The notes: generated from the sequence alone by a model not told the origin. A stretch of DNA of 13,775 nucleotides from Verrucomicrobiales bacterium (GCA_003527555.1 DPWT01000242.1:1-13775), one strand, 5' to 3'. Shown: positions 6,627 through 13,775, counted from the stretch's first letter. A program made the numbers and translations.

Positions 6627-8822
6627 ATGCATGTCAAAAATGTCATCTTTGTCTTTCTGGTTTGTTTGATCAGTCAGGTAAATGCCGCCAAACGTCCGAA
6701 CATCCTATTCCTCTTTTCTGACGATCACTCGCCTAACGCCATCTCCGCATATCCAGGAGGCATCCTCGATAAAGTCGCACCCACTCCCTCCATCGACCGC
6801 ATCGCCAACGAGGGAATGCTCTTCACCAACTCCATCTGCACCAACTCCATCTGCGGCCCATCCCGCGCATCAATTTTAACCGGGAAACATAGCCACATGA
6901 ATGGTTTCCTAGATAATAGCGCATCTTATTTTGATGGTAACCAACAGACATTCCCCAAGTTGCTTGGTGAAACCGGATACCAGTCAGCCATGATCGGCAA
7001 ATGGCACCTACACTCTAATCCAGTTGGCTTCAACTTCTGGCGTATTCTCCCAGGTCAAGGGTCATACTACAATCCACACTTCATCGAAATGGACGGCTCG
7101 CGCAAGCAATACACTGGCCACTGCAACGACAAAGTCACCGAGTTTGCTCTGGATTGGCTCGACAACAAACGCGACAAGTCCAAGCCCTTCGTCCTCATGA
7201 CTCAATTTAAGGCACCGCACCGTAACTGGTCGCCGGCACCACGGCACGTCAATCTTTTCAAGGGTGTTACAATGCCTGAACCCGAATCTCTCTTCGACAA
7301 CTACGCCAACCGCTCTGCCGCCCTCAAGGAGCACGCCATGGGTATCGACAAGCACATGTATTGGGGCTGGGACATGAAGTTCCACGGTAAAAACATATTT
7401 CCAAAGCACTTCATGGGCCGCCTCGCCAATGGCGAATACAACCGCATGAACGACAAGCAGAAAAAAACATGGGATGCGGCCTATGAGCCCGAGAATAAAA
7501 AATTCATCGCTGACATGAAAGCAGGCAAACTCAGCGACAAAGACGTCGTGAAGTGGAAATACCAACGCTACATCAAAGACTACCTCGGATCAATCCGCAG
7601 CATGGATGAAGGTATTGGCAAGATTCTTGACCACCTCGATAAAACTGGCCTAGCAAAAAACACCATCGTTATCTACTCCTCTGATCAAGGTTTTTACCTC
7701 GGCGAACACGGCTGGTATGACAAACGCTGGATGTTTGAGGAGTCACTGCAAATGCCCTTTCTCATTCGCTGGCCAGGTGTCATCAAACCCGGTACTATTT
7801 CCAATGCACTTATTCAGAATATTGACTACGCACCGACATTTCTTGACGTCTGCGGAGCTGATATCCCACACGATATTCAAGGCCGCTCACTCGTTCCTCT
7901 ATTAAAAGCCAGCGGCAAAAAACCCACCGACTGGCGTGATAGCCTCTACTACACCTACTACGGGGAGGCCACCCACAACGTTCCCGCCCATGATGGCGTC
8001 AGAACCGAAGAGTTCACCGCGTTCTACCTTCCCGAAACTAAGGAATGGCAACTATTTGATCTCAAAAAAGATCCAGGCCAAATGAAGAGCATTCATGCCG
8101 ATCCAAACTACGCAGCCGCCCTCAAGGACATGCAGAGCAAATATACCGCACTCAAGGTCAAGTATCGAGCCCACTCCGCTATCCTCCCCGCAAATCGCAA
8201 TCAACAAGGGTGGTGGAAAAAACGCCAATCAACAAAAAATAAACAGGCAAATTCCGGCGGCCACGACCTCCTCTTCATCGGTGACTCAATCACCCAAGGA
8301 TGGGAAGGTGCCGGAAAAGAAATCTGGGAGAAACACTACGCCAAACATAAAACCCTCAACCTCGGATTCTCGGGTGACCGCACCGAACACGTTATCTATC
8401 GGCTTGAACATGGCAACCTACGCAAGCAGAAGAATGCCAAAGTCGCCGTAATCATGATCGGAACAAACAACACCGGCCATAGCAGACAGGATCCAACCCA
8501 AACCGCCGATGGGGTGCAGCGTATCCTATCGATTCTCCGTGCCCGCTGCCCTGATGCCAAGGTCCTTCTGCTCGGCGTCTTTCCCCGTGGCCGCACAGCC
8601 GATGACCCTCTGCGCAAAATCAACAACGAGATCAACAAACATATCGCAAAATTCCACGACGGCAAACGCGTGCACTTCCTCGATATTTCGGCTAAGTTTC
8701 TCGACAAAAATGGCGTTCTCACCAAGGAAATCATGCCCGACGCTCTGCACCCGAAACAAAAAGGATACCAGATCTGGGCAGAGGCCATCGCACCGTCACT
8801 GAAAAAACTTGGTATCGATTAG
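6627..8822 (+). CDS. Secreted sulfatase fused to a C-terminal SGNH/GDSL hydrolase
   Basis: A 731-aa exported protein, probably bifunctional. A signal peptide (about 1-20, ending QVNA) precedes an S1-family arylsulfatase domain (about 22-520). This has metal-binding Asp32-Asp33, the formylglycine motif CGPSR with Cys76, GKWHL with Lys125, and SSDQGFYLGEHGWYDKRW. Cys76 must be oxidised to formylglycine by a maturase encoded elsewhere. The style (TGKHSHMNGF, KAPHRNWSP) is that of the N-acetylglucosamine-6-sulfatase-like group. After a polar linker (about 520-546) comes a complete SGNH domain: GDSIT with Ser554, Gly580 in NLGFSGD, Asn614 in GTNN, and Asp705/His708 in DALHP, as in PAF-acetylhydrolase-like carbohydrate esterases. 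Inferred role: desulfation and deacylation of a sulfated glycan. The ATG at 6609 adds six residues that weaken the signal peptide. Confidence 0.93.
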   Translation: MHVKNVIFVFLVCLISQVNAAKRPNILFLFSDDHSPNAISAYPGGILDKVAPTPSIDRIANEGMLFTNSICTNSICGPSRASILTGKHSHMNGFLDNSASYFDGNQQTFPKLLGETGYQSAMIGKWHLHSNPVGFNFWRILPGQGSYYNPHFIEMDGSRKQYTGHCNDKVTEFALDWLDNKRDKSKPFVLMTQFKAPHRNWSPAPRHVNLFKGVTMPEPESLFDNYANRSAALKEHAMGIDKHMYWGWDMKFHGKNIFPKHFMGRLANGEYNRMNDKQKKTWDAAYEPENKKFIADMKAGKLSDKDVVKWKYQRYIKDYLGSIRSMDEGIGKILDHLDKTGLAKNTIVIYSSDQGFYLGEHGWYDKRWMFEESLQMPFLIRWPGVIKPGTISNALIQNIDYAPTFLDVCGADIPHDIQGRSLVPLLKASGKKPTDWRDSLYYTYYGEATHNVPAHDGVRTEEFTAFYLPETKEWQLFDLKKDPGQMKSIHADPNYAAALKDMQSKYTALKVKYRAHSAILPANRNQQGWWKKRQSTKNKQANSGGHDLLFIGDSITQGWEGAGKEIWEKHYAKHKTLNLGFSGDRTEHVIYRLEHGNLRKQKNAKVAVIMIGTNNTGHSRQDPTQTADGVQRILSILRARCPDAKVLLLGVFPRGRTADDPLRKINNEINKHIAKFHDGKRVHFLDISAKFLDKNGVLTKEIMPDALHPKQKGYQIWAEAIAPSLKKLGID
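6825..6854 (+). repeat. 15-bp perfect tandem duplication at the sulfatase active site
   Basis: ACCAACTCCATCTGC occurs twice head to tail (6825-6839 and 6840-6854) and encodes TNSIC-TNSIC; the second copy supplies the formylglycine Cys. Related sulfatases also tend to have a similar doubled-looking segment, so this may be conserved protein sequence rather than a recent duplication. Confidence 0.8.
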
Positions 8823-8871
8823 CTCTACCCACTCCTCCCGCCGTCATTCCCCTTGCGCCATGGAGAATGAT

Positions 8872-10164
8872 ATGGCAGGAACAGGCCTGATGAATCATAC
8901 ATGGCATGACAATCTATCGCGCTGGTTTTTCCAAGAGGACAAACATACCGATCTCGACTGGTATCTGGGACTCACCATTGATGGCGTATTGCTGCTCGTT
9001 GCTGCTTCAGCAGCGGCTATCGCTTACTACATCACTAAAAAAATTATCATCGGTATCACTACCAAGGTAGTGAAAAAAACAGGTAATACATGGGACGATG
9101 AGCTGCTGAACAGCCGACTATTCAAATGGCTATCGCTTCTCGTTCCGGCGATCATCATACTCAACACAGCTCCCTACGCCATCGTCACCCATCACGACGG
9201 CGTTCCCATGCTCGCAAACATCATTCAATCGAGCGCCAAGGTCTTTATTATTGTACTCGTTTTCTTGTCCCTCAGTTCTTTGCTCAATATCGTTGAACGG
9301 ATCTACTCACGCTTCGAGGTATCGCGGGAACTTCCAATCAAGGGATTTATTCAGGTGATCAAAATCATCATGCTGCTTGCCGCCGTTATTTTTATCATTT
9401 CGACCCTCATCGGCAAGTCACCCGTTCTGATTTTCTCTGGCCTTGGCGCAATGACCGCTATCCTGATGCTGATATTTAAAGATAGTATCCTAGGGCTGGT
9501 AGCCGGCATTCAGCTCTCCGCAAATAGAATGGTGGCACGCGGCGATTGGATAGAAATGCCTAAATTTGGAGCCGATGGCGAAGTTCTCGAAGTCGCACTG
9601 ACCACCGTGAAAGTCAAAAACTGGGATAAAACAATCACCACAATCCCAACATACGCTCTCATTTCTGATAGTTTTAAAAATTGGCGCGGCATGGCTAAAT
9701 CCGGAGTGCGCCGCATCAAACGATCTGTTAGTATCGATATGTCAACAGTCGGATTTCTCGACAAGGAAACATTAGCCCAACTAAGCAGTATTACTCTAAT
9801 CAAAGAATACCTTGCAGAAAAAACCAAGGAGATCGCTACTTGGAACGAGGAGAATGCCGACGCATCTAACAAAATCAACGCACGCGGTCTTTCCAACCTC
9901 GGAACCTTTCGCGCATACATTCGTGAATATCTAAACAACCACCCAAAAATTTCAAAGACCGAAACATTACTTGTCAGACAACTGCAACCCACCGAACACG
10001 GTATTCCGATTGAAATTTATGTTTTCACCACCGATAACGCTTGGGTGAATTTCGAGGATATCCAGTCAGACATTTATGACCATTTCCTATCAGTCCTTCC
10101 TGAATTTGGGCTCAGAGCCTTTCAGTCGCCAAGCGACCACTCGTTTTTTCAAACTTCAAACTAA
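8872..10164 (+). CDS. ybdG: Mechanosensitive ion channel, MscS family, YbdG-like
   Basis: Inner-membrane channel that opens under membrane tension during osmotic downshock. The 430-aa protein has five hydrophobic segments (about 36-60, 84-104, 121-140, 160-181 and 184-212), then the MscS pore helix and beta domain. The stretch from KDSILGLVAGIQLSANRM through GDWIEMPKFGADGEV, TTVKVKNWDKTITTIPT and SDSFKNWRGM to RRIKRS is nearly that of E. coli YbdG, the small-conductance branch. A TTG at 8809 and an ATG at 8860 lie in frame upstream. The ATG at 8872 is preferred because GGAG lies 6 nt before it. It follows the sulfatase by 49 nt and ends 1 nt before cysS, so co-transcription is likely. Confidence 0.92.
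   Translation: MAGTGLMNHTWHDNLSRWFFQEDKHTDLDWYLGLTIDGVLLLVAASAAAIAYYITKKIIIGITTKVVKKTGNTWDDELLNSRLFKWLSLLVPAIIILNTAPYAIVTHHDGVPMLANIIQSSAKVFIIVLVFLSLSSLLNIVERIYSRFEVSRELPIKGFIQVIKIIMLLAAVIFIISTLIGKSPVLIFSGLGAMTAILMLIFKDSILGLVAGIQLSANRMVARGDWIEMPKFGADGEVLEVALTTVKVKNWDKTITTIPTYALISDSFKNWRGMAKSGVRRIKRSVSIDMSTVGFLDKETLAQLSSITLIKEYLAEKTKEIATWNEENADASNKINARGLSNLGTFRAYIREYLNNHPKISKTETLLVRQLQPTEHGIPIEIYVFTTDNAWVNFEDIQSDIYDHFLSVLPEFGLRAFQSPSDHSFFQTSN
10148..10161 (+). repeat. Heptanucleotide direct repeat TTCAAAC x2
   Basis: TTCAAAC is repeated exactly twice (10148-10154, 10155-10161) at the very end of the channel gene, directly before the stop and the cysS GTG. It resembles the other 7-nt repeats in cysS and before hemB. 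Confidence 0.6.
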
Positions 10165-10165
10165 C

Positions 10166-11557
10166 GTGAAACTCTACGACACTCTAACTAGGAATAACCG
10201 TGAGCTCTCACCTATTGACGGTGAAACGTTCCGTTTCTACTGCTGTGGCCCTACCGTTTACGGCCCAGCACACATTGGAAATTTCCGCACCTTCGTGATG
10301 CAAGATGTTTTTCGGAGAGTTCTGGAAACGGCGAACATGAAGACTCTTCATGTTAGAAACATCACTGATGTCGATGACAAAACGATCCGCGATGCCCAAA
10401 CATCTGGCAAAAGCCTCAAGGAATTCACCGCTGGTTGGACTGAGAAATTCCATGCCGACTGCACGGCACTGGGCTGCTTACCGCCACACATTGAGCCCAG
10501 TGCTCTGGCACATATCCCCCAGCAGATCAAGATGATCGAGCAGCTGATTGAAAAAGGTCATGCCTACGCATCCGATGACGGCTCGGTCTACTTCAGTGTT
10601 TCCTCATTCCCCGATTATGGAAAACTATCTCACCTCGACACCCGCGAGCTGAAACTTGGCACAACCCAAAATCAACGTGCAGATGCCGATGAATATGAAA
10701 AAGATTCCATCGCAGATTTTGTCCTTTGGAAAACACGCAAAGCTGAAGATGGCGATAACTTCTGGTCATCTCCTTGGGGCGACGGCCGTCCCGGCTGGCA
10801 TCTTGAATGCTCCGCAATGATCAAAGAATACCTGGGCAACGACTTTGATCTTCATGGTGGCGGTGAAGACCTCGTATTCCCACACCACGAAAATGAGATT
10901 GCCCAGAGCCAATGTTCCTGCGGTGGTGGATTTGCTGCCCACTGGTTCCACAGCACTCACCTGATGGTGGATGGTGGTAAGATGTCCAAATCGCTGGGCA
11001 ACCTCTACACGATCGAAGACCTTAAAGATAAAGGCCACACCGCAATGGAAGTACGCTACGTGCTCATCTCAGGCCACTATCGTAAGCAGCTCAACTTCAC
11101 ACTGGAATCACTGCATGCCGCAAAAGAAGCACTAGCAAAACTCGCCAAAGGACGCGAAACTCTGTCAATCGCCGCAGGCGATAGTTCAAATTCTAAACTC
11201 AACATTCTAAACTCAACATTTGCCGCCGCAATCAACTCACTCCACAACGACCTCAATACACCAGCAGCACTGGGCCATCTATTCTCCGGGCTCAAAACTG
11301 CGCAGAAACTCGAAGGCAATGAAGCCGCTGCAAACCTCGCGGCGTTTGATACCATTCTCGACGCCCTTGGCCTCAAGCTCCCCACCGAGGAAAAAACCTC
11401 TCACATCCCCGCAGAAATAATAGACCTCGCTGATCGCCGATGGCAGGCCAAACAAGATAAGGACTGGGCAACATCAGATCAACTCCGCGACGAACTCACC
11501 GCACTTGGTTGGACGATCAAGGACAACCAGGATGGCTACGATCTCGTTGCCAACTAA
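10166..11557 (+). CDS. cysS: Cysteine-tRNA ligase
   Basis: Cytoplasmic class I aminoacyl-tRNA synthetase charging tRNA-Cys. At 463 aa it is close to the E. coli enzyme (461). It has CCGPTVYGP with zinc ligand Cys27, the HIGH-type motif HIGN (36-39), WHLECSAM with Cys215, FPHHENE with His240 and Glu244 (completing the zinc site), and KMSKS (272-276), followed by the DALR-like helical region. The start is GTG at 10166, giving VKLYDTLTRN, as the conserved N-terminus begins there; the in-frame ATG at 10076 would overlap the channel gene by 89 nt and add unrelated sequence. Only 1 nt separates it from the upstream stop codon, suggesting translational coupling. The variable linker after residue about 335 contains a 14-bp tandem repeat. 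Confidence 0.96.
   Translation: MKLYDTLTRNNRELSPIDGETFRFYCCGPTVYGPAHIGNFRTFVMQDVFRRVLETANMKTLHVRNITDVDDKTIRDAQTSGKSLKEFTAGWTEKFHADCTALGCLPPHIEPSALAHIPQQIKMIEQLIEKGHAYASDDGSVYFSVSSFPDYGKLSHLDTRELKLGTTQNQRADADEYEKDSIADFVLWKTRKAEDGDNFWSSPWGDGRPGWHLECSAMIKEYLGNDFDLHGGGEDLVFPHHENEIAQSQCSCGGGFAAHWFHSTHLMVDGGKMSKSLGNLYTIEDLKDKGHTAMEVRYVLISGHYRKQLNFTLESLHAAKEALAKLAKGRETLSIAAGDSSNSKLNILNSTFAAAINSLHNDLNTPAALGHLFSGLKTAQKLEGNEAAANLAAFDTILDALGLKLPTEEKTSHIPAEIIDLADRRWQAKQDKDWATSDQLRDELTALGWTIKDNQDGYDLVAN
11185..11220 (+). repeat. Heptad-type, G-free repeat inside cysS (14 bp x2 plus partial copies)
   Basis: TTCTAAACTCAACA is repeated perfectly (11191-11204, 11205-11218), then TT. Upstream TTCAAA adds a further partial unit. 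TCA/TCT triplets recur every 7 nt (one 6-nt step) and the run from 11185 to 11221 has no G on the plus strand. It encodes NSKLNILNSTF in the variable linker. Confidence 0.8.
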
Positions 11558-11585
11558 ACTTTTCCAGCTTAGCATTTGCCACCCG

Positions 11586-11606
11586 CCAATCACAATTCAC
11601 TACTCA
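11586..11606 (+). repeat. Three degenerate heptamers before hemB
   Basis: CCAATCA, CAATTCA and CTACTCA lie head to tail (consensus CNANTCA) and end 1 nt before the hemB ATG. They fill nearly half of the 50-nt cysS-hemB gap; no Shine-Dalgarno is visible. Confidence 0.5.
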
Positions 11607-11607
11607 A

Positions 11608-12582
11608 ATGATCCGACCTCGCCGCAACCGAAAGTCCCCTGCTGTCCGCGCCCTCGTGAGCGAGACAACCCTCACAGCCTCCGACTTCATTTACCCGCTC
11701 TTTGTTCACGACAAGAAAACGGATGAGGCGATCGACTCCATGCCTGGCTGTATTCGTTGGTCGATCGAGGGTCTGGTTAAAGAAGCCGGGGAGGCCCACG
11801 CGCTTGGCATTCCCGCCGTGGTAGTTTTCCCAGCCATTGCAGACGACTTAAAAACGTCCGGTGCTGAAGAAAGCTACAACGATGATGGCCTAGTCCCGCG
11901 TGCAGTTAAGGCACTGAAAACCGCCCATCCCACTCTGTGCGTGATTACCGATGTGGCTCTCGATCCCTACAATGCAGATGGCCATGATGGATTGGTTCAC
12001 AAAAACAACAACGGCGAGTTAGAAATCATCAATGATAAAACAGTGGAGGTCCTGTGCCAACAGGCTCTGTGCCATGCCAAGGCGGGCGCAGATATGGTAT
12101 CACCATCCGACATGATGGACGGACGAGTCGCTGCTATCCGAGCAACACTCGATTACGAAGGGTATCAGAATACCTCTATCATGGCCTACACCGCCAAATA
12201 CGCCTCTGCCTACTACGGTCCATTTCGAGGAGCACTCGAATCCACCCCAAAGGCAGGCGACAAAAAATCTTACCAAATGGATCCCGCCAACGCACGCGAA
12301 GCAATTCGTGAAACATTGTTAGACGAGGATGAAGGCGCCGACATCGTAATGGTCAAACCCGCTGGCCCATACCTCGATATCATCTCACACGTCCGAGACA
12401 CCACCACATTACCGGTAGCGGCGTATCAAGTCAGTGGGGAATACCTGATGATCAAGTCTGCAAGTAAAGACGGGTGGCTTGACGAAAAAGCCATCGTGTT
12501 AGAATCTCTCACGGGGATAAAAAGAGCGGGGGCAGACATCATAATCAGCTACTTCGCAAAGCAGGCTGCCGCATGGCTTTAA
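11608..12582 (+). CDS. hemB: Delta-aminolevulinic acid dehydratase (porphobilinogen synthase)
   Basis: Condenses two 5-aminolevulinate molecules to porphobilinogen for heme and other tetrapyrroles in the cytoplasm. At 324 aa it has the same length as the E. coli enzyme. The Schiff-base lysines are Lys197 (TAKYASAYYGPFR) and Lys250 (MVKPAGPYLD). The metal-site segment reads DVALDPYNADGHDG (115-128): Ala117, Asp119 and Asp127 replace the three cysteines of the zinc enzymes, as in Pseudomonas-type enzymes that do not need active-site zinc and are magnesium-stimulated. The ATG at 11608 is chosen since MIRPRRNRKSPAVRALVSET is the normal N-terminus; the frame is open back to 11509 inside cysS without conserved sequence. 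Last gene of the plus-strand run. Confidence 0.95.
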   Translation: MIRPRRNRKSPAVRALVSETTLTASDFIYPLFVHDKKTDEAIDSMPGCIRWSIEGLVKEAGEAHALGIPAVVVFPAIADDLKTSGAEESYNDDGLVPRAVKALKTAHPTLCVITDVALDPYNADGHDGLVHKNNNGELEIINDKTVEVLCQQALCHAKAGADMVSPSDMMDGRVAAIRATLDYEGYQNTSIMAYTAKYASAYYGPFRGALESTPKAGDKKSYQMDPANAREAIRETLLDEDEGADIVMVKPAGPYLDIISHVRDTTTLPVAAYQVSGEYLMIKSASKDGWLDEKAIVLESLTGIKRAGADIIISYFAKQAAAWL

Positions 12583-12583
12583 C

Positions 12584-13201
12584 TTAGACTACTATCAGCA
12601 TCACCGCTAAACCTAGCAGCATGACTCCAAACGCTAGGTCAAACCAATGTGCTACTCTAAGGTAGCGCTCACGGATCACAGGTACCTGCAGCACAAATAC
12701 CCACACACACCAAAGGATCACCCCCTCAAACACGATCGTTGCCCATAAGATCAAAGACCAATCATCAGGCGACTTTTGAATCGCCAGAAATGGAGCCGTC
12801 ACACCAGCAAGAAACATAGCAACTTTTGGGTTAAGTAAGTTGCAGAAAAATCCACGTTTCCAACTCAAGAAGGCAGATTCTCCCTCTCTACTGCACTTCT
12901 CTACCGATATAGGTGATGACCGCAAACCACTTCTGATCAATTGGTATGCAAGCCACGTCAGATAGAGAGCTGCAGCGTATTTCATCACAATCACCAATCC
13001 TCCGCCTCGACTGTAGAGCGCGGAGATACCGGTAACGGCAATGGCTGCATGCATTGCCAATCCACATGCGATACCTACTGCTGTCCAGCAGCCCGCTCTT
13101 CTTCCTGACGCCAGGGCCGTGCGTGTCAGCAACACCATATCCGGACCAGGGCTAAATTGCCCAAGTGCCATAACCCCAGCGAATACCAACCACTCATACA
13201 T
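12584..13201 (-). CDS. LysE/RhtB family amino acid exporter
   Basis: A 205-aa inner-membrane protein with about six hydrophobic helices, typical length for LysE/RhtB transporters that export amino acids such as homoserine, threonine, leucine or lysine. The hallmark is the N-terminal GQFSPGPDMVLLTRTALASGRR (about 14-35) followed by a G-rich helix (GIACGLAMH). NPKVAMFLAG in the middle is also typical. The substrate cannot be told from sequence. Its stop lies 1 nt from that of convergent hemB, and its start is 10 nt after the stop of the upstream minus-strand permease gene, suggesting an operon with it. Confidence 0.9.
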   Translation of the reverse strand: MYEWLVFAGVMALGQFSPGPDMVLLTRTALASGRRAGCWTAVGIACGLAMHAAIAVTGISALYSRGGGLVIVMKYAAALYLTWLAYQLIRSGLRSSPISVEKCSREGESAFLSWKRGFFCNLLNPKVAMFLAGVTAPFLAIQKSPDDWSLILWATIVFEGVILWCVWVFVLQVPVIRERYLRVAHWFDLAFGVMLLGLAVMLIVV

Positions 13202-13211
13202 TACAAACCCA

Positions 13212-13775
13212 TCAGTAATCTTTTCTCACAAACGAAAAACAAGCTAACCCAAGAATTACGACTTCAAAGGCAAACGAGGTACCCAGTATGTATAAATCGG
13301 AATGCCGGTTCTCGTGAGCATATTGGGCTTTTGCATTCTGAATTTCATTTGGAGCATAGTGCTCCATGTCTCCTGGAGGCTCCGCCAAGCTCCGCCCATT
13401 GATAACGATCTTGCGTTTTAGCAAAAACGTAACCTCTCTTGATTTGGGAAGTGGCGCCTCCACCGCTTTCACTATGTTATGAGCTTTCACCATCCCTGAT
13501 TCGGGCTCTCGCTCCGTACCCGTAACCTCACTCGTGCCTTCGCCAAAATCCATATCAACTCCCAATTTTGCCAGTGTATAAGTTGTGGTGTAAATCCAGC
13601 TTTCCGCTACCTGAACGCCCCAGCTCACACCCCACACAAGAAAGGCAACTAAAAGAGACAAAAGCGTAGAACGTGTCCACACCGACGTAAGGACCGCAGT
13701 GCAATAAATAAGACTGAATGAGAAAACGATCAGCCAAACAGCATGAAAAATACTAGGAACCCACTCCCCCGTACG
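13212..13775 (-). CDS. ABC-2-type transporter permease, C-terminal part (5' end outside window)
   Basis: The frame is open without a stop from the window edge (13775) to the TGA at 13212, giving 187 residues of a longer protein. It starts RTGEWVPSIFHAVWLIVFSF. Two hydrophobic segments lie near the start (about 9-33 and 37-58), joined by SVWTRST, a form common in ABC-2 permeases (SVLTRS). A long polar loop follows with PLPKSREVTFL, then a last helix (about 163-182) ending SFVRKDY, similar to the RRDY-type ends of these permeases. A GTG at 13682 could be read as a start for 156 aa, but it lies between the first two helices and is rejected. The ATPase partner would lie outside. Family call is by architecture and motifs, moderate confidence. 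Confidence 0.68.
   Translation of the reverse strand, partial: RTGEWVPSIFHAVWLIVFSFSLIYCTAVLTSVWTRSTLLSLLVAFLVWGVSWGVQVAESWIYTTTYTLAKLGVDMDFGEGTSEVTGTEREPESGMVKAHNIVKAVEAPLPKSREVTFLLKRKIVINGRSLAEPPGDMEHYAPNEIQNAKAQYAHENRHSDLYILGTSFAFEVVILGLACFSFVRKDY

Noticed and set aside
6543..6632. Upstream start of the lipoprotein gene at 6632
   Set aside because: It would bury the lipobox signal peptide and overlap the divergent sulfatase start.
7062..7565. 167-aa minus-strand ORF inside the sulfatase
   Set aside because: Antisense shadow of a well-supported gene; composition follows the sense codons.
8809..8871. TTG at 8809 and ATG at 8860 as starts of the channel gene
   Set aside because: The TTG overlaps the sulfatase; the ATG at 8860 lacks a Shine-Dalgarno, whereas that at 8872 has GGAG at good spacing.
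9510..9992. 160-aa minus-strand ORF inside the channel gene
   Set aside because: Antisense shadow; no domain or start signal.
10076..10165. ATG start giving a 493-aa cysS
   Set aside because: It overlaps the channel gene in another frame and adds 30 residues before the conserved KLYDTLTRN.
11509..11607. ATG start giving a 357-aa hemB
   Set aside because: It lies inside cysS; the added residues resemble no HemB N-terminus.

Overview
The window reads as chromosomal DNA of a Gram-negative, polysaccharide-using heterotroph, most likely a member of the Verrucomicrobiota or a relative in the PVC group. This is inferred from protein style only. Pointers are a Cys-type S1 sulfatase fused to an SGNH esterase domain, a cysteine-poor type-B L36, a PBP1A-like protein with a Cys-containing C-terminal tail, and a doubly anchored lipoprotein. 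No rRNA, tRNA, CRISPR array, insertion sequence or prophage gene was seen.

Layout. Positions 1-190 hold nothing I can assign. A large class A penicillin-binding protein (minus strand, 191-2650) has an intact glycosyltransferase half, but its transpeptidase active site looks destroyed. Divergent from it are a MidA/NDUFAF7-type methyltransferase (2718-3803), serA (3872-5476) and a 54-residue ribosomal protein L36 (5586-5750) followed by a strong rho-independent terminator. A convergent lipoprotein gene (5808-6542, minus) lies back to back with a secreted sulfatase/SGNH-hydrolase fusion (6627-8822). The fusion is followed on the same strand by a YbdG-like mechanosensitive channel, cysS and hemB, closely spaced (1 to about 50 nt). 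The right edge carries two minus-strand membrane protein genes: a LysE/RhtB exporter whose stop lies 1 nt from that of hemB, and the C-terminal part of an ABC-2-type permease that runs off the window.

How the genes relate. Most are housekeeping: serine synthesis (SerA), Cys-tRNA charging (CysS), tetrapyrrole synthesis (HemB), the ribosome (L36), cell-wall glycan polymerisation (PBP) and osmotic protection (MscS family). The accessory element is the exported sulfatase-esterase, which probably removes sulfate and acyl groups from one polysaccharide, with an uncharacterised lipoprotein divergent from it. I see no evidence of a defence system or mobile island.

Points most worth a second look are the pseudo-transpeptidase PBP (SxxK to TAFF, SxN to SKI, KTGT kept), the sulfatase-SGNH fusion, A/C/T-rich heptanucleotide repeats at mscS/cysS/hemB boundaries and inside cysS, and perfect TTGACA boxes 35-36 nt upstream of two start codons that lack Shine-Dalgarno sequences, which suggests leaderless mRNAs.
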